The position numbers were made by a program, and so were the translations under genes. Positions 38,144 through 48,032 of a DNA stretch of 64,000 bases are shown piece by piece. The first letter of the stretch is position 1. The number at the start of each line of letters is the position of its first letter. The DNA comes from a gamma proteobacterium HIMB55 (lineage in GTDB: Bacteria; Pseudomonadota; Gammaproteobacteria; Pseudomonadales; Halieaceae), in the NCBI GenBank assembly GCA_000227505.4, contig AGIF02000001.1:2004035-2068034 (forward strand), written 5' to 3'. The notes beneath the pieces were generated by a model, which worked only from the letters and a program-made list of their open reading frames with translations, had not been told where the DNA came from and ran no database searches.

Positions 38144-39421
38144 ATGACCTCAGATCTTGATCTTCCCAACGGCTTTACCCGCCAAGCTGGTTCATTGCTC
38201 TGCGAGAATGTGCCGGTAGCCGAGCTGGCAGAGCAGCACGGAACGCCGCTCTACGTGTACTCACAAAGTGCCATTACCGAATCTTTTCAGGCTTGGAAAA
38301 CTGCGTTTGACAGTGCCCCACACCTCATTTGCTACGCAGTAAAGGCGAACTCGAACATTGCCATCCTTAAGCTTTTAGCGTCACTCGGGTCCGGTTTCGA
38401 TATTGTTTCGGGTGGTGAGTTGGAGCGTGTTCTGGCTGCAGGGGGAGACGCATCAAAAGTGGTGTTCTCGGGCGTCGGCAAATCACCGGCGGAGATCGCA
38501 AGGGCGCTAGAGGTAGGTATACGCTGTTTCAATGTGGAATCGGCCACTGAACTCCAGCTTATCGAACAAATCGCCGCTGAACGCGGTGAGATAGCGCGCA
38601 TATCGATACGAATTAACCCTGACGTAGACGCCAAAACACATCCTTACATCTCGACTGGACTAAAGGAGAACAAATTCGGTGTAAACGCGGAGCGGGCCCT
38701 AGCACTTTATCAGCATGCGCAGAGCGCCTCTCATCTCGAACCCGTTGGCGTCGATTGTCATATCGGTAGCCAACTGACCCAGATAGAGCCTTTCATTGAG
38801 TCTGTTCAGCATCTCCGCGACCTTGTACTCGAGCTACGTGACTCAGGCGTCAACATCGAGCACATCGACATTGGCGGTGGACTCGGTATCCGATACGCGG
38901 ATGAATCAATCCCAAGTCCGTCGGACCTGATATCTGCTGTGCGCGTCGAGTTGGATCCACTTGGCGCAGAGCTCATGATAGAACCTGGACGGTCTATTGT
39001 TGGAAACGCCGGCGCTCTTCTTACCAAAGTACTTGTAGAAAAAGCAGGCGACACCAAGAATTTTGCGATCGTGGATGCGGCGATGAATGATCTACTGCGG
39101 CCTGCACTGTACTCAGCTTGGCAAAATATTGTTGAAGTATCGATCTCAGAGGATGCTGAAAAACATACCTACGACATTGTGGGACCGGTTTGTGAAACCG
39201 GTGATTTCCTCGGTAAAGAGCGTGAACTCTCAGCGCATGAAGGCGATCTGCTCGCGGTGATGGGCGCTGGTGCGTACAGCTTCTCGATGTCTTCGAACTA
39301 CAATTCACGACCGCGCGCCGCCGAGATTCTAGTCAAAGAAGCTCAACACTACGTCATTCGCCAGCGAGAAACCCTCTCCTCACTCTGGCAGGACGAGCAA
39401 ATACCGGAGGCTCTCCGATGA
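38144..39421 (+). CDS. lysA: Diaminopimelate decarboxylase
   Basis: A 425-residue fold-III PLP enzyme that converts meso-diaminopimelate to lysine. The PLP lysine lies in YAVKANSN, with HIGSQLT and the active-site CETGDFLGK motif also present. The ATG at 38144 gives the expected length. It overlaps dapF by four bases (ATGA), and lptM precedes it. Confidence 0.97.
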   Translation: MTSDLDLPNGFTRQAGSLLCENVPVAELAEQHGTPLYVYSQSAITESFQAWKTAFDSAPHLICYAVKANSNIAILKLLASLGSGFDIVSGGELERVLAAGGDASKVVFSGVGKSPAEIARALEVGIRCFNVESATELQLIEQIAAERGEIARISIRINPDVDAKTHPYISTGLKENKFGVNAERALALYQHAQSASHLEPVGVDCHIGSQLTQIEPFIESVQHLRDLVLELRDSGVNIEHIDIGGGLGIRYADESIPSPSDLISAVRVELDPLGAELMIEPGRSIVGNAGALLTKVLVEKAGDTKNFAIVDAAMNDLLRPALYSAWQNIVEVSISEDAEKHTYDIVGPVCETGDFLGKERELSAHEGDLLAVMGAGAYSFSMSSNYNSRPRAAEILVKEAQHYVIRQRETLSSLWQDEQIPEALR

Positions 39422-40248
39422 AACTTCGGTTCACCAAAATGCATGGCGCCGGCAATGACTTTGTTGTTATCGACGGGGTGCGAACCGCAATAAAACTAAG
39501 CGAAGAGCAAATCCGAACGATCGCAAACCGGCATACGGGTGTAGGTTGTGATCAGGTATTAATTATTGAGCCACCCAAACGTCCGGACGCCGACTTCGAG
39601 TATCGTATCTTTAACGCTGATGGCTCCCCTGCCGGGCAGTGTGGCAACGGTGCTAGATGTGTCGGACGATTTATTCACGAACAACGATTATCTGCAAACA
39701 CCACGATCACCCTGCAGGTGGGCAACGACCTTCGTAAACTCACTTTTGATGAGGCAGGGAATGTCAAAGCTGAGCTGGGAACGCCTGTCTTCGAACCCAG
39801 TAATATTCCGTTCATCGCAGAGATCGATAGCGTTGAACACACGCTTGCGCTCAATAACGTCACTGTCAAAGCTGGCGTAGTCTCGATGGGAAACCCTCAT
39901 GCGGTGTTGCGGGTCGATGACGCAGCAGCCACACCTGTTGAGAAAATAGGTCCAATGATTCAGTCGCTCGACGTCTTCCCCGAGGGCGTTAACGTCGGTT
40001 TTATGCAGCTTGAGAATAGCGCGGCTATCACATTACGCGTGTTCGAGCGCGGCGCAGGAGAGACCCTAGCCTGTGGCTCAGGTGCCTGTGCAGCCGTCGT
40101 TCATGGTATTCGCTTAGGCCAACTTTCGAACAACGTGACAGTCTCGGTACCGGGCGGTAAGCTCGAAGTGTCATGGGATGGCAGCGATGGACCTGTATGG
40201 CTCGCCGGGCCCGCCGAAACCGTTTTTGAAGGGAAGCTCACGCTCTAG
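39418..40248 (+). CDS. dapF: Diaminopimelate epimerase
   Basis: This 276-residue cofactor-free epimerase makes meso-diaminopimelate for lysine and peptidoglycan. The two catalytic cysteines appear in QCGNGARCVG and ACGSGACAAV. Its start overlaps the lysA stop, so the consecutive pathway steps are translationally coupled. Confidence 0.97.
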   Translation: MKLRFTKMHGAGNDFVVIDGVRTAIKLSEEQIRTIANRHTGVGCDQVLIIEPPKRPDADFEYRIFNADGSPAGQCGNGARCVGRFIHEQRLSANTTITLQVGNDLRKLTFDEAGNVKAELGTPVFEPSNIPFIAEIDSVEHTLALNNVTVKAGVVSMGNPHAVLRVDDAAATPVEKIGPMIQSLDVFPEGVNVGFMQLENSAAITLRVFERGAGETLACGSGACAAVVHGIRLGQLSNNVTVSVPGGKLEVSWDGSDGPVWLAGPAETVFEGKLTL

Positions 40249-40256
40249 TAAGCACC

Positions 40257-40949
40257 ATGGAATCTGACTCCAATACAAACAGCCTAAGCGCAGATGATGT
40301 TCTCCGTTTCCTCGCAGAAAACCCAAATTTCTTTGACGAGTATCCTGAGGCTCTCGATGAGTTAAGTATCAGCCATGCGAGCGACGGCGCGGTTTCATTA
40401 GTCGAAAGACAAGTGTCGGTATTGCGCGAGCGAAACTCCGAGTTGCGTCGACGCTTCGATCTACTTGTCAGTAGAGCGCAACACAATGAAACGCTGCTGA
40501 GTGCCACTCAAGAAGTTATTGCTGCACTCGCCGCCCGCAGCTCGAGGGAAGAAACAAGCAGTCTCTTTAGCAGCCTGATGCGAAAGCATTTCAAGATTGA
40601 TCATGCCGCTTATCACCTGCTCGATGACGACGCCTCAGCCGCCTCTAAAACTGCGATGCACCTGCTCGGAAGCAAAGAAGCCACAAGTGGCCCTGTCAGA
40701 TCCCACGAGTTGAGCGCGCTTTTTGACACCGCGAGCGGAGATGGTTCTGCGGCACTCGCGATCGTAAACCACAGTTCAGGACCCAGAGCGTTTATCGCGG
40801 TAGGCTCGGCAGACGCCACACGATATAGCGCTGCTGACGGTACGATGTTCCTTGAATACTTAGCCGCGGTAATGGGAAGTCTAGCCATGCCGAGCGCACC
40901 AGCAAACGCCCCGTCGACCAAGGAGTCGGCGAGCGACTCAGCGGATTAA
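40257..40949 (+). CDS. DUF484-family protein
   Basis: A 230-residue protein with the DUF484 layout. An N-terminal FLAENPNFFDEYPE segment is followed by a coiled-coil (RQVSVLRERNSELRRRFDLL) and a GAF-like second half. It is always found next to dapF and xerC in gammaproteobacteria. The function is not established, though a signalling or regulatory role is often assumed. The Ser/Ala-rich C-terminus looks disordered. It begins eight bases after dapF. Confidence 0.88.
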   Translation: MESDSNTNSLSADDVLRFLAENPNFFDEYPEALDELSISHASDGAVSLVERQVSVLRERNSELRRRFDLLVSRAQHNETLLSATQEVIAALAARSSREETSSLFSSLMRKHFKIDHAAYHLLDDDASAASKTAMHLLGSKEATSGPVRSHELSALFDTASGDGSAALAIVNHSSGPRAFIAVGSADATRYSAADGTMFLEYLAAVMGSLAMPSAPANAPSTKESASDSAD

Positions 40950-40954
40950 CCGCG

Positions 40955-41878
40955 TTGACCTCTGTCAACTTGGCGCAAGGGGTTTCCGATTTCCTACAGT
41001 ACATTGGCGTCGTAAAGGGGTACTCACCGCACACACTCGCTAACTATCGCCGTGACCTCGAAAAGCTTGTGAGCTTTTGTTCTGAGCAGAACATTGATGA
41101 CGCAAGTGCGTTGGATCAAGCGCTACTTCGCCGATGGGTGGCTCAGCTAAGTCGAGAAAAACTCTCGCCAAACTCCATTCAACGCCATTTATCATCAACG
41201 AGATCACTCTATAAATTTTTCGCGCGACACCACCCAGAGCTTAACGATCCCACCGCAGGGGTGCGTGCCCCCCGAGCGCCAAGAACGCTGCCTAAAAGCC
41301 TTGAAGCCGACCAGGTAGGTCAACTGCTGAACCATCAGAGTGAGAACGCCTTTATGGCGCGGGACCATGCGATGGCGGAGCTTCTCTACTCGGCAGGACT
41401 TCGACTGTCCGAATTAGTTGGTGCCAATATCAACGATCTCGATACCTCAGAAAAAATAATCACCGTCGTCGGTAAAGGTCAAAAAACCCGTGTCGTCCCT
41501 GTCGGCGGACCTGCTCTAACCGCTATCGGTGAATGGATGAAGTACCGACCCATGGGAGATGAGCAACTCAGTTTCGACTCACCTCTGTTTGTCAGCCAAA
41601 GAGGCACGCGTATCAGTCATCGTGCAGTGCAAGAACGAATTAGACAGCTCGCAGTGAAGCACGGGATGTCACAGCGAATTCACCCGCACGTTCTTCGCCA
41701 CGCCTTTGCAAGTCATCTTCTTGAATCCAGCGGAGACCTCAGAGCCGTGCAAGAGCTACTGGGACACGCAAATATCGCGACGACACAGATATACACACAC
41801 CTCGACTTCCAACATTTGGCTAAAGTTTATGACCAGGCCCACCCTCGGGCACAGCAAACCAAGAAAGCCAAACGCTAA
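40955..41878 (+). CDS. xerC: Tyrosine recombinase XerC
   Basis: A 307-residue site-specific recombinase that, with XerD, resolves chromosome dimers at dif. Catalytic residues are visible as AGLRLSELVG (Arg), GKGQKTR (Lys), HVLRHAFASH (His and Arg), LGH and IYTH (Tyr). The start appears to be TTG at 40955, five bases after the DUF484 stop; no better ATG is near. It is in the conserved lysA-dapF-DUF484-xerC-HAD order, so it is a housekeeping gene and not an integrase of a mobile element. Confidence 0.95.
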   Translation: MTSVNLAQGVSDFLQYIGVVKGYSPHTLANYRRDLEKLVSFCSEQNIDDASALDQALLRRWVAQLSREKLSPNSIQRHLSSTRSLYKFFARHHPELNDPTAGVRAPRAPRTLPKSLEADQVGQLLNHQSENAFMARDHAMAELLYSAGLRLSELVGANINDLDTSEKIITVVGKGQKTRVVPVGGPALTAIGEWMKYRPMGDEQLSFDSPLFVSQRGTRISHRAVQERIRQLAVKHGMSQRIHPHVLRHAFASHLLESSGDLRAVQELLGHANIATTQIYTHLDFQHLAKVYDQAHPRAQQTKKAKR

Positions 41879-41908
41879 TCACGCAATCCACCTTTCAGCA
41901 GAGCCAAC

Positions 41909-42954
<1,046 letters not shown>

Positions 42955-43034
42955 TTACATACGAATTATTTGTGCAGAGTATGGCGCAAGCCAGAGCGTT
43001 AATGAAGTCACGAATGCCTTAGTTGCGACGAAGC

Positions 43035-43064
43035 AAAAAAAAACCCGACCAAAGGGCCGGGTTT
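43035..43064 (-). terminator. Terminator of katG
   Basis: On the minus strand AAACCCGGCC and GGTCGGGTTT form a stem (one G-T pair) around CTTT, followed by nine T residues. It lies just past the katG stop and before the PII gene. Confidence 0.92.
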
Positions 43065-43082
43065 TATCCTTCAAATCAACGC

Positions 43083-45335
43083 TTAACGATTAGCGACAGT
43101 GCCACCAGAGCGCTGAACGTCGAGATCAAAGCGATCTGATTGCATCACTTTGGTCCATGCTGACGCAAAGTCGCTGACAAACTTCGCCTCACCATCATTT
43201 GAGCCATACACCTCTGCAATAGAGCGAAGCTCTGAGCTTGAGCCGAACATCAGATCGATGGGTGTTGCCGTCCAACGGCGATCACCGGTTTCGCGATCCG
43301 TAGCGACATAGATACCCGGGAACTCCGTTGATGCTGTCCACTGAACACCCATATCGAGCAAATTAACGAAGAAGTCATTGCTCAACTGGCCTTTGCGATC
43401 AGTGAAAACACCGTGAGACGAGCCACCACTGTTTGCTCCTAAGACACGCAAACCACCGACAAGCGCTGTCATTTCGGGTGGTGTCAGATCGAGCAAGTTT
43501 GCCTTATCGATCATCGCACCCACGGGTGACATGTAGTTGCGGTCTTCATCGTAGTAATTGCGAAAGCCATCAGCTACAGGCTCGAGTGCCGCGAACGAGT
43601 TCACATCAGTCTGCTCTTGCGAGGCATCCATACGCCCTGGAACAAAGGCAATCTCGATGTCATGTCCACGCTCAGCCGCCGCACTTTCGATTGCCGCAGC
43701 GCCGCCGAGAACAATCATGTCAGCCATGCTAATCGCTTTATTGCCGCGCGCCTTGTCGTTGAACTCAGCTCGCACTTTCTCAAGCGCCGCCAGTGTAGAG
43801 GCCAGCTCATCAGTGTCATTCACTTCCCATGAATTCATGGGTGCGAGTCGAACACGTGCACCATTGGCGCCGCCGCGCATATCGCTGTCACGATACGAAG
43901 ACGCCGAAGCCCAAGCTGCTTTGACAAGTGATGATGTGCTGGCACCCGACTTCAAGACAGCCTTCTTGAGCTTCTTGATATCGCGTTTGCTTACCAGGTC
44001 GTGGTCAACCGCAGGAATTGGGTCCTGCCACATCAACACTTCCTCGGGCACATCGGAACCCACGTAGCGTGCTCGTGGACCCATATCGCGGTGCGTCAAC
44101 TTGAACCATGCTCGCGCAAACGCATCTTCAAACTCCGCAGGGTTCTCGAGGAATCGCTTCGAGATCTCGCGGTAAGCAGGGTCTGCTTTCAACGACAGGT
44201 CTGTCGTGAACATGATTGGCGCGTGCTTGATATCAGGGCGATGTGCATCGGGTACTGTTCCTGCGGCCTGTCCATCAACTGGAATCCACTGGATAGCACC
44301 TGCGGGGCTTCGCGTCATTTCCCAATCAAACGAGAACAAGTTGGCGAGGTAGAGCATGCTCCAGCGGGTAGGCGTCGCTGTCCAAGCACCTTCAAAACCA
44401 GAGGTCACCGTATCTTCCGAGTGGCCTTTGCCGCACTTGTTGTTCCAACCGAAGCCCTGCTCCTCCAGTGCTTCACCGGCAGGTTCGACGCCAACGCACT
44501 CGTCTGGCTTGTGCGCGCCGTGACCCTTACCAAAGGTGTGACCACCAGCGATCAGCGCTACTGTCTCGGCATCGTTCATTGCCATACGCCCAAAAGTCTC
44601 GCGAATATCGTGAGCAGCAAGCGCGGGGTCTGGATTACCGTTTGGTCCTTCAGGATTTACGTAAATAAGGCCCATCTGCACAGCAGCGAGCGGATTGTCG
44701 AGCTTACGCTCACCGCTGTATCGCTCATCAGCGAGCATGACTTTTTCAGGTCCCCAGTAAACGAGGTCAGGCTCCCAATCATCGGTTCGACCACCGGCAA
44801 AGCCAAAGGTTTTGAAGCCCATGTCTTCCATGGCAACGTTGCCTGCCAGGATCATGAGATCAGCCCAGCTTACGCTCGCGCCGTAGGCTTTCTTCACTGG
44901 CCATAACAGGCGACGAGCTTTATCGAGGTTACCGTTATCGGGCCAGCTGTTGAGTGGCTCAAAACGTTGCTGACCGCCACCAGCACCGCCGCGACCATCA
45001 GCAACACGATAGGTACCGGCGCTGTGCCAAGCCATACGAACAAATAATGGACCGTAGTGACCGTAATCCGCGGGCCACCAATCCTGCGAGTCCGTCAATG
45101 TCGCGCGGATGTCTGCTTTAAGCGCATTCAAATCAACTTTTGCGAACTCGGCCGCGTAGTTGAAATCTGGACCGTAGGGATTCGACTCGGGCGAATGCTG
45201 ACGCAATGGCGTCAGGTCAATGCGCTCGGGCCACCAGAACTTAGGGGGTTTTGCAAAAGTGTTTTCAGCCTGTACCGGTGCAGACAGTGCTGTGAATACT
45301 GCCAACCCTGCAAAGGCAAACTTCATAGCTTTCAT
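43083..45335 (-). CDS. katG: Catalase-peroxidase with signal peptide
   Basis: A 750-residue bifunctional haem enzyme that destroys hydrogen peroxide. The N-terminus [19 protein letters not shown] followed by E is a Sec signal peptide, so it should work in the periplasm, unlike the cytosolic E. coli KatG. Distal-site [11 protein letters not shown], the Tyr-containing YVNPEGP loop and the proximal [12 protein letters not shown] are present in the first half; the second half is the usual degenerate duplication. The ATG at 45335 follows GGAGG. Transcribed alone and ended by a terminator, it has a heptamer array about 210 bases upstream. Confidence 0.94.
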   Translation of the reverse strand: MKAMKFAFAGLAVFTALSAPVQAENTFAKPPKFWWPERIDLTPLRQHSPESNPYGPDFNYAAEFAKVDLNALKADIRATLTDSQDWWPADYGHYGPLFVRMAWHSAGTYRVADGRGGAGGGQQRFEPLNSWPDNGNLDKARRLLWPVKKAYGASVSWADLMILAGNVAMEDMGFKTFGFAGGRTDDWEPDLVYWGPEKVMLADERYSGERKLDNPLAAVQMGLIYVNPEGPNGNPDPALAAHDIRETFGRMAMNDAETVALIAGGHTFGKGHGAHKPDECVGVEPAGEALEEQGFGWNNKCGKGHSEDTVTSGFEGAWTATPTRWSMLYLANLFSFDWEMTRSPAGAIQWIPVDGQAAGTVPDAHRPDIKHAPIMFTTDLSLKADPAYREISKRFLENPAEFEDAFARAWFKLTHRDMGPRARYVGSDVPEEVLMWQDPIPAVDHDLVSKRDIKKLKKAVLKSGASTSSLVKAAWASASSYRDSDMRGGANGARVRLAPMNSWEVNDTDELASTLAALEKVRAEFNDKARGNKAISMADMIVLGGAAAIESAAAERGHDIEIAFVPGRMDASQEQTDVNSFAALEPVADGFRNYYDEDRNYMSPVGAMIDKANLLDLTPPEMTALVGGLRVLGANSGGSSHGVFTDRKGQLSNDFFVNLLDMGVQWTASTEFPGIYVATDRETGDRRWTATPIDLMFGSSSELRSIAEVYGSNDGEAKFVSDFASAWTKVMQSDRFDLDVQRSGGTVANR

Positions 45336-45544
45336 GGTTAACGCCTCCAAATGAGATTTGTTATGAGTGAGAGATTGCGCCCAGACGCATCTCCCATGCC
45401 CTTAAGCTATGCCCAAGCACTCAAACGGGCAAATCGAATTAATTGGCAGATATCATCGGAAAACTTGATGATGGTTGCGGAGCGGTCAACCGCGGCCAGT
45501 TGGTGTCCCTCGCATGCGCTCACCTCAAGTGTCAATGGCAGCAA

Positions 45545-45618
45545 TGGTCAGTGGTCAGTGGTCAGTGGTCAGTGGTCAGTGGTCAGTGGTCAGTGGTCAG
45601 TGGTCAGTGGTCAGTGGT
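45545..45618. repeat. Perfect 7-base tandem array, unit TGGTCAG
   Basis: Ten complete perfect copies plus four bases, 74 bases in all, bounded by GCAA and AACAGCG. No spacers, so it is not a CRISPR array. Perfect identity implies recent slippage and probably length variation between strains. It lies upstream of katG. Confidence 0.95.
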
Positions 45619-45702
45619 AACAGCGTATTTCCTGTAAGACCTGAGCGATGGCGAACAATGGTTATAAAAGTTAAAAATAGGTAACCGCAAAAAAAAGCAG
45701 GC

Positions 45703-45728
45703 AAAAAAAGGGGGAGCTAAGCTCCCCC
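45703..45728 (-). terminator. Terminator of glnK-amtB
   Basis: GGGGGAGC and GCTCCCCC flank TAA, and on the minus strand a run of seven T residues follows. It ends amtB transcription 19 bases past the stop. Confidence 0.93.
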
Positions 45729-45746
45729 AAGGTCTCACTCAAACCA

Positions 45747-46979
45747 CTATCGACCGGACGTAAATTCAGGGTAGGCCTCAAGACCGCACTCAGAGATGTC
45801 AGAGCCTTCGTACTCTTCCTCTTCAGAGACACGGACCGGTGTGATGAATCCGATAACCTTGAAAGTCACGAATGAAGCAACGAAGACCCATCCAAAAATG
45901 GTTGCTGCACCAATCAGCTGCCCTGAGAAGGATGACGCTTCGCCGTTTGTGACGGGCACCAATAAAAGTCCCAGTAGTCCCACGACACCGTGTACTGACA
46001 CGGCACCAACGGGATCATCGAACTTCATCTTGTCCAAAGTAACGATTGAGAACACAACGAGTGCACCACCGAGCGCACCAAAAATCGTTGCTTGAAGCGC
46101 CGTTGGCGTTGATGGCTCTGCGGTAATGGCTACCAAACCTGCAAGGCAACCGTTCAGGGCCATTGTCAGATCAAACTTGCCGAACATTAACTTAGCGACT
46201 GTAAGAGCTGCGATACAACCACCGGCTGCAGCTGCATTAGTGTTCATAAAGACATTGGCCACCGCGGTTGCGTCTGAAACCGTTGCAGTAGCAAGTACCG
46301 ATCCGCCGTTGAACCCAAACCATCCCATCCACAGGATAAATGTGCCAAGCGTCGCTAGCGGCATGTTAGCGCCGGGAATCGCGTTAACTTTGCCATCCGA
46401 TGTGTACTTACCCTTACGAGCACCGATGACGAGAACGCCCGCAACACCAGCTGCGGCGCCCGCCATGTGAACAATGCCGGATCCGGCGAAGTCAGAGAAA
46501 CCCAAGTCGCCCAACGTCCAAGCCTCTATTCCGAACACGGCTTCACCACCCCAAGTCCAGTTACCCTCCATGGGGTAAATGAAACCGGTCATGACGACAG
46601 CAAAGAGAAGGAACGCGAGTAGCTTCATTCGTTCAGCAACGGCACCCGAAACGATCGACATAGCAGTCGCAACGAATACCACCTGGAAGAAGAAGTCGGC
46701 AGACGGCGCGTAACCGTTATCCAGATTCTCCGCGGTGATACCATCGAGCATAAAGTTGGAAAGATCGGGGTACATAATCTCGTACCCTACGAGCATGTAC
46801 ATTGTGCACGCGACCGCAAATAGGACGATATTCTTTGTCAATATTTCCGTCGTGTTCTTACTGCGAACAAGACCGGCTTCGAGCATGGCGAAACCTGCCG
46901 CCATCCACATAACTAATGCGCCACACACCAAAAAGTAAAAGGTGTTTAACGCGTAACTCAATTCAGCTGTAACTTCCAT
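45747..46979 (-). CDS. amtB: Ammonium transporter
   Basis: A 410-residue Amt/Rh channel with eleven predicted helices. The pore histidines appear in GSGIVHMAGA and VSVHGVVGLL, and MAAGFAMLEAGLVRSKNT is the conserved first block. It imports ammonium at low concentration and is plugged by GlnK. There is no cleavable leader. The C-terminal tail is acidic, then ends ECGLEAYPEF, the GlnK-contact region. It follows glnK after 18 bases, one transcript driven by a sigma54-like promoter further up. Confidence 0.96.
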   Translation of the reverse strand: MEVTAELSYALNTFYFLVCGALVMWMAAGFAMLEAGLVRSKNTTEILTKNIVLFAVACTMYMLVGYEIMYPDLSNFMLDGITAENLDNGYAPSADFFFQVVFVATAMSIVSGAVAERMKLLAFLLFAVVMTGFIYPMEGNWTWGGEAVFGIEAWTLGDLGFSDFAGSGIVHMAGAAAGVAGVLVIGARKGKYTSDGKVNAIPGANMPLATLGTFILWMGWFGFNGGSVLATATVSDATAVANVFMNTNAAAAGGCIAALTVAKLMFGKFDLTMALNGCLAGLVAITAEPSTPTALQATIFGALGGALVVFSIVTLDKMKFDDPVGAVSVHGVVGLLGLLLVPVTNGEASSFSGQLIGAATIFGWVFVASFVTFKVIGFITPVRVSEEEEYEGSDISECGLEAYPEFTSGR

Positions 46980-46997
46980 GATGCTTCTCCTATTCGC

Positions 46998-47437
<440 letters not shown>

Positions 47438-47502
47438 TACTCGACTCCTGTGTGTGACCTCTCGCTTAACGTGAGCTCACGCAGCTTGGGACGTAAAACA
47501 CT

Positions 47503-47520
47503 TTGCGAGCGGCGCACCAA
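47503..47520 (-). promoter_or_regulatory. Candidate sigma54 promoter of glnK-amtB
   Basis: On the minus strand TTGGTGCG-N4-TCGCA has GG and GC spaced by exactly ten bases, the sigma54 requirement, and matches most positions of the TTGGCACG-N4-TTGCW consensus. Transcription would start near 47493, about 155 bases before glnK. NtrC-like sites lie at the right distance upstream. Confidence 0.6.
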
Positions 47521-47604
47521 TACATTAAAAATTGAATAAAAACAGCGGCTTAATAAAAATTAACCACCTGAGTTGAGCGTAAATCATGGCACGCGCAAAT
47601 CTCT

Positions 47605-47623
47605 TCGCACCACAATAGTGCGA
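47605..47623. promoter_or_regulatory. NtrC-like enhancer site 1
   Basis: TCGCAC-CACAATA-GTGCGA is a perfect 6-base dyad whose core GCAC-N7-GTGC is that of NtrC sites. It is centred about 120 bases before the predicted glnK transcription start. Confidence 0.6.
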
Positions 47624-47637
47624 TAGCAGATGGAATC

Positions 47638-47654
47638 TGCACGCAATTGATGCA
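47638..47654. promoter_or_regulatory. NtrC-like enhancer site 2
   Basis: TGCACGCAATTGATGCA resembles the TGCACCAAAATGGTGCA consensus. Its centre is 32 bases (three helical turns) from site 1, the spacing of the paired NtrC sites of E. coli glnA. It also borders the ubiK promoter side. Confidence 0.55.
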
Positions 47655-47710
47655 GTACATTTAGATGTAATTCCGGTAGTCTCATGACCATTGAAAAAAG
47701 GGCTTCAAAC

Positions 47711-47986
47711 ATGGCAAACAACGACCGTATTCCTGATCCAGCAGAAGCGGCTACAAAGCTTTTCGGATCGATTCTTCGAGAGGGGAAGACGCTTGCTGAT
47801 GAAGTCTCTGGTAACGCAAAGGCCGTTGCTAAGTCTGCCTTGGGTAATCTCGATGTGGTAAGTCGCGATGAGTTCGATGCACAGTCAACTGTGCTCGCGC
47901 GCACCAGGGCTCGGGTTGAGCAGTTAGAGTCAGAGATCGAGGCCCTTGTTGCTAAGCTCGACGAGCTAGAGCGCAGCGCCAGATAG
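47711..47986 (+). CDS. ubiK: Ubiquinone biosynthesis accessory factor
   Basis: This 91-residue protein has the BMFP/YqiC pattern: amphipathic N-terminal part, then LDVVSRDEFDAQSTVLARTR and a C-terminal coiled-coil of Glu and Leu (RVEQLESEIEALVAKLDELE). UbiK helps the Ubi complex, binding UbiJ, in aerobic ubiquinone synthesis. The ATG at 47711 follows AAGGG by eight bases; an upstream ATG at 47684 is possible. It precedes comM, as in Pseudomonas. Confidence 0.87.
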   Translation: MANNDRIPDPAEAATKLFGSILREGKTLADEVSGNAKAVAKSALGNLDVVSRDEFDAQSTVLARTRARVEQLESEIEALVAKLDELERSAR

Positions 47987-48032
47987 ATTTAACTCTCGGG
48001 ACAGGATGTCCCGTATATGACAAGGATGTCTT

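Larger units (their letters stand above)
45336..45746. other. Intergenic region between amtB and katG, no convincing gene
   Basis: This 411-base stretch holds the presumed katG promoter (45336-45544, no clear -35/-10 chosen), the ten-copy heptamer array at 45545-45618 and the amtB terminator. A frame open from about 45351 through the array gives a repetitive peptide and lacks a ribosome-binding site, so I do not call it. Confidence 0.5.

Noticed and set aside
40955-41878. Integrase of a mobile element
   Set aside because: The tyrosine recombinase is XerC in its conserved housekeeping neighbourhood, with no attachment-site repeats or phage genes.
44001-44906. 301-residue ORF opposite katG
   Set aside because: It lies wholly antisense to a well-conserved gene, has no family match that I recognise and reflects codon bias of katG.
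45545-45618. CRISPR array
   Set aside because: Units are contiguous with no unique spacers and no cas genes are in the window. The same applies to 54211-54315.
45351-45637. Open frame reading through the TGGTCAG array as a repetitive peptide
   Set aside because: No ribosome-binding site; all three plus frames are open through the array because a 7-base unit reads as a 21-base, 7-residue cycle without a stop. It is a by-product of the repeat.
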